Below are positions 5,875-6,915 of a DNA stretch of 6,915 bases, piece by piece. The translations under genes were made by a program, and so were the position numbers. The notes under the pieces are model-generated. The model was not told the DNA's origin and did no database searches. It saw nothing but the letters and a program-made list of their open reading frames with translations. The stretch is from WTXA01 sp964415195 (lineage in GTDB: Bacteria > Bacillota > TC1): contig CAYPYD010000017.1 in the NCBI GenBank assembly GCA_964415195.1, positions 1 to 6,915 on the forward strand, read 5' to 3'. Position 1 is the stretch's first letter, and every line of letters begins with the position of its first letter.

Positions 5875-6915
5875 TTAATCTACAAGTGCTATTTTCTTGC
5901 CAAATTCTACTATAGCAGCCTCTGCTTCTTCATCAGGATTCCACTGATTTCTGATGCCTTCATCAAAAACATTAAAACCAGCACTAGTTAAAAGCTCATT
6001 CATAACCTTCACAGACTCACCACTCCAGCCATAACAACCAAAAGAAGTAGCCTTCTTACCCTTGAACTTCATTTCTTTCATCATTTGAATAAAACCAGCC
6101 ATACCATGAATTATTCCATTAACTACTGTAGGTGAACCAATAACAACCATCTTAGACTTAAATACTTCTGTAATAAGATCATTAATATCATTCTTAGAAA
6201 GATTATAGACCTTAACCACCACTTCAGGATCAGCTAGTTCTATACCTTCAGCAATCCTTTCAGCCATTGTTCTAGTACCATTCCACATAGTATCATAAAT
6301 TATGGTTATCTGATTTTCCTTATAGTCATTAGCCCATTGCATATATTTCTCAACAATCTGCATTGGATTATCTCTCCAAACAACACCATGACTTGTAGCA
6401 ATAATATCAATCGGAAGATTTAGAGAAATTATCTCATCAAGTTTCTTTCTCAAGATAGGACTAAAAGGTGTTAAAATATTAGCATAATATTTAATCGCTT
6501 CATTATTTAACTCGCAATGATCCACTAAATCATTAAATATTTTCTCGGTTGCCAGATGTTGACCAAAAGCATCATTACTAAACAACACATTATCTTCAGT
6601 CATATATGTGGCCATACTATCAGGCCAATGCAACATAGGCATTTCAATGAATATCAAACTTTTCCCATTACCAATATCAATCTTATCTCCAGTTTTTACT
6701 ACCTGGAAATTCCAATCTTGATGATACTGCCCCTTAAGGGACTTGACCGCATTAGCTGTACAATATATTGGTTTACCAGGAATTCGTTTCATCAAAGCAG
6801 GAAGAGCACCACTATGGTCTACTTCCCCATGATTAGCTATAATAAAATCAATCGTATCCAAATCAACCTCTTTAGCTAAATTATCAACGAACTCTTCAGC
6901 AAATTGTATCCAAAC
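5875..6915 (-). CDS. Flavodiiron protein (FprA/ROO type), 5' end cut by window edge
   Basis: A cytoplasmic flavodiiron protein that reduces O2 to water or NO to N2O using electrons from rubredoxin or a similar carrier; typical of oxygen defence in anaerobes. The frame stays open to the right edge (VWIQFAEEF is the first visible stretch), so the start is outside; 346 residues are visible of an expected ~400. In visible numbering, the metallo-beta-lactamase-like part has the diiron ligands His29, Glu31, Asp33 and His34 (HGEVDHSG), His96 (LHWPD), Asp115 (SNDAFGQH) and His176 (SHGVVW). The flavodoxin domain runs from ~202: IIYDTMWNGT is the FMN phosphate loop, then GSPTVVNG and SFGCYGWSGE contact the flavin. 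No rubredoxin or NADH-oxidase extension follows, so it is the simple two-domain class A. An internal TTG at 6861 is not the true start. A terminator follows. Confidence 0.96.
   Translation of the reverse strand, partial: VWIQFAEEFVDNLAKEVDLDTIDFIIANHGEVDHSGALPALMKRIPGKPIYCTANAVKSLKGQYHQDWNFQVVKTGDKIDIGNGKSLIFIEMPMLHWPDSMATYMTEDNVLFSNDAFGQHLATEKIFNDLVDHCELNNEAIKYYANILTPFSPILRKKLDEIISLNLPIDIIATSHGVVWRDNPMQIVEKYMQWANDYKENQITIIYDTMWNGTRTMAERIAEGIELADPEVVVKVYNLSKNDINDLITEVFKSKMVVIGSPTVVNGIIHGMAGFIQMMKEMKFKGKKATSFGCYGWSGESVKVMNELLTSAGFNVFDEGIRNQWNPDEEAEAAIVEFGKKIALVD

Noticed and set aside
6859..6861. TTG at 6861 as the start of the flavodiiron protein
   Set aside because: The frame stays open to the window edge with family-like sequence (VWIQFAEEF), so the protein starts beyond the window.
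5173..6879. Plus-strand open frames at 5173-5379, 5776-5991 and 6556-6879
   Set aside because: They lie opposite fic or the flavodiiron gene, or cross the fic promoter and a terminator, and their translations are low in complexity or look like reversed gene sequence.

Overview
The window is AT-rich and every gene I can support lies on the minus strand. Strong Shine-Dalgarno sites (AGGAGG type), T-tailed hairpin terminators, low GC, a flavodiiron oxygen/NO reductase and Clostridia-style GGDEF proteins point to a Gram-positive, probably anaerobic, Firmicute of the class Clostridia. No RNA gene, CRISPR array, insertion sequence or phage gene is visible.

Layout in the direction of transcription (high to low coordinates): (1) 6915-5875, a flavodiiron protein that enters from the right edge without its first roughly 50 residues and ends at a hairpin terminator (5829-5860). 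(2) A sigma-A type promoter (5783-5811) drives a class II Fic AMP-transferase (5741-4671). Its stop codon overlaps the start of a small BFD-type [2Fe-2S] protein (4674-4482). That small gene is out of frame with its own start by what looks like loss of one TA unit. Both end at a perfect 16-bp hairpin (4437-4471). (3) katG, a full-length catalase-peroxidase (4274-2082), with its own promoter region and its own terminator (2032-2061). (4) An extended -10 promoter (1993-2001) precedes two diguanylate cyclases: a soluble one with a cysteine-bearing, PAS-like N-terminus (1928-1020), and 13 bp later a 7TM-GGDEF protein that runs off the left edge (1006-1).

Flavodiiron protein (O2 or NO removal), KatG (H2O2 removal) and a BFD-type iron-sulfur protein suggest a neighbourhood for oxygen exposure in an anaerobe. 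The diguanylate cyclases could link a redox or ligand signal to c-di-GMP, but this is inference from proximity, because each block has its own promoter and terminator. The points most worth a second look are the promoter of the fic gene, which carries three copies of TGTGCAGAA (two direct copies 21 bp apart, one inverted over the start region), and the frame break at the fic/BFD junction, where the BFD reading frame continues in frame from the fic UGA stop.
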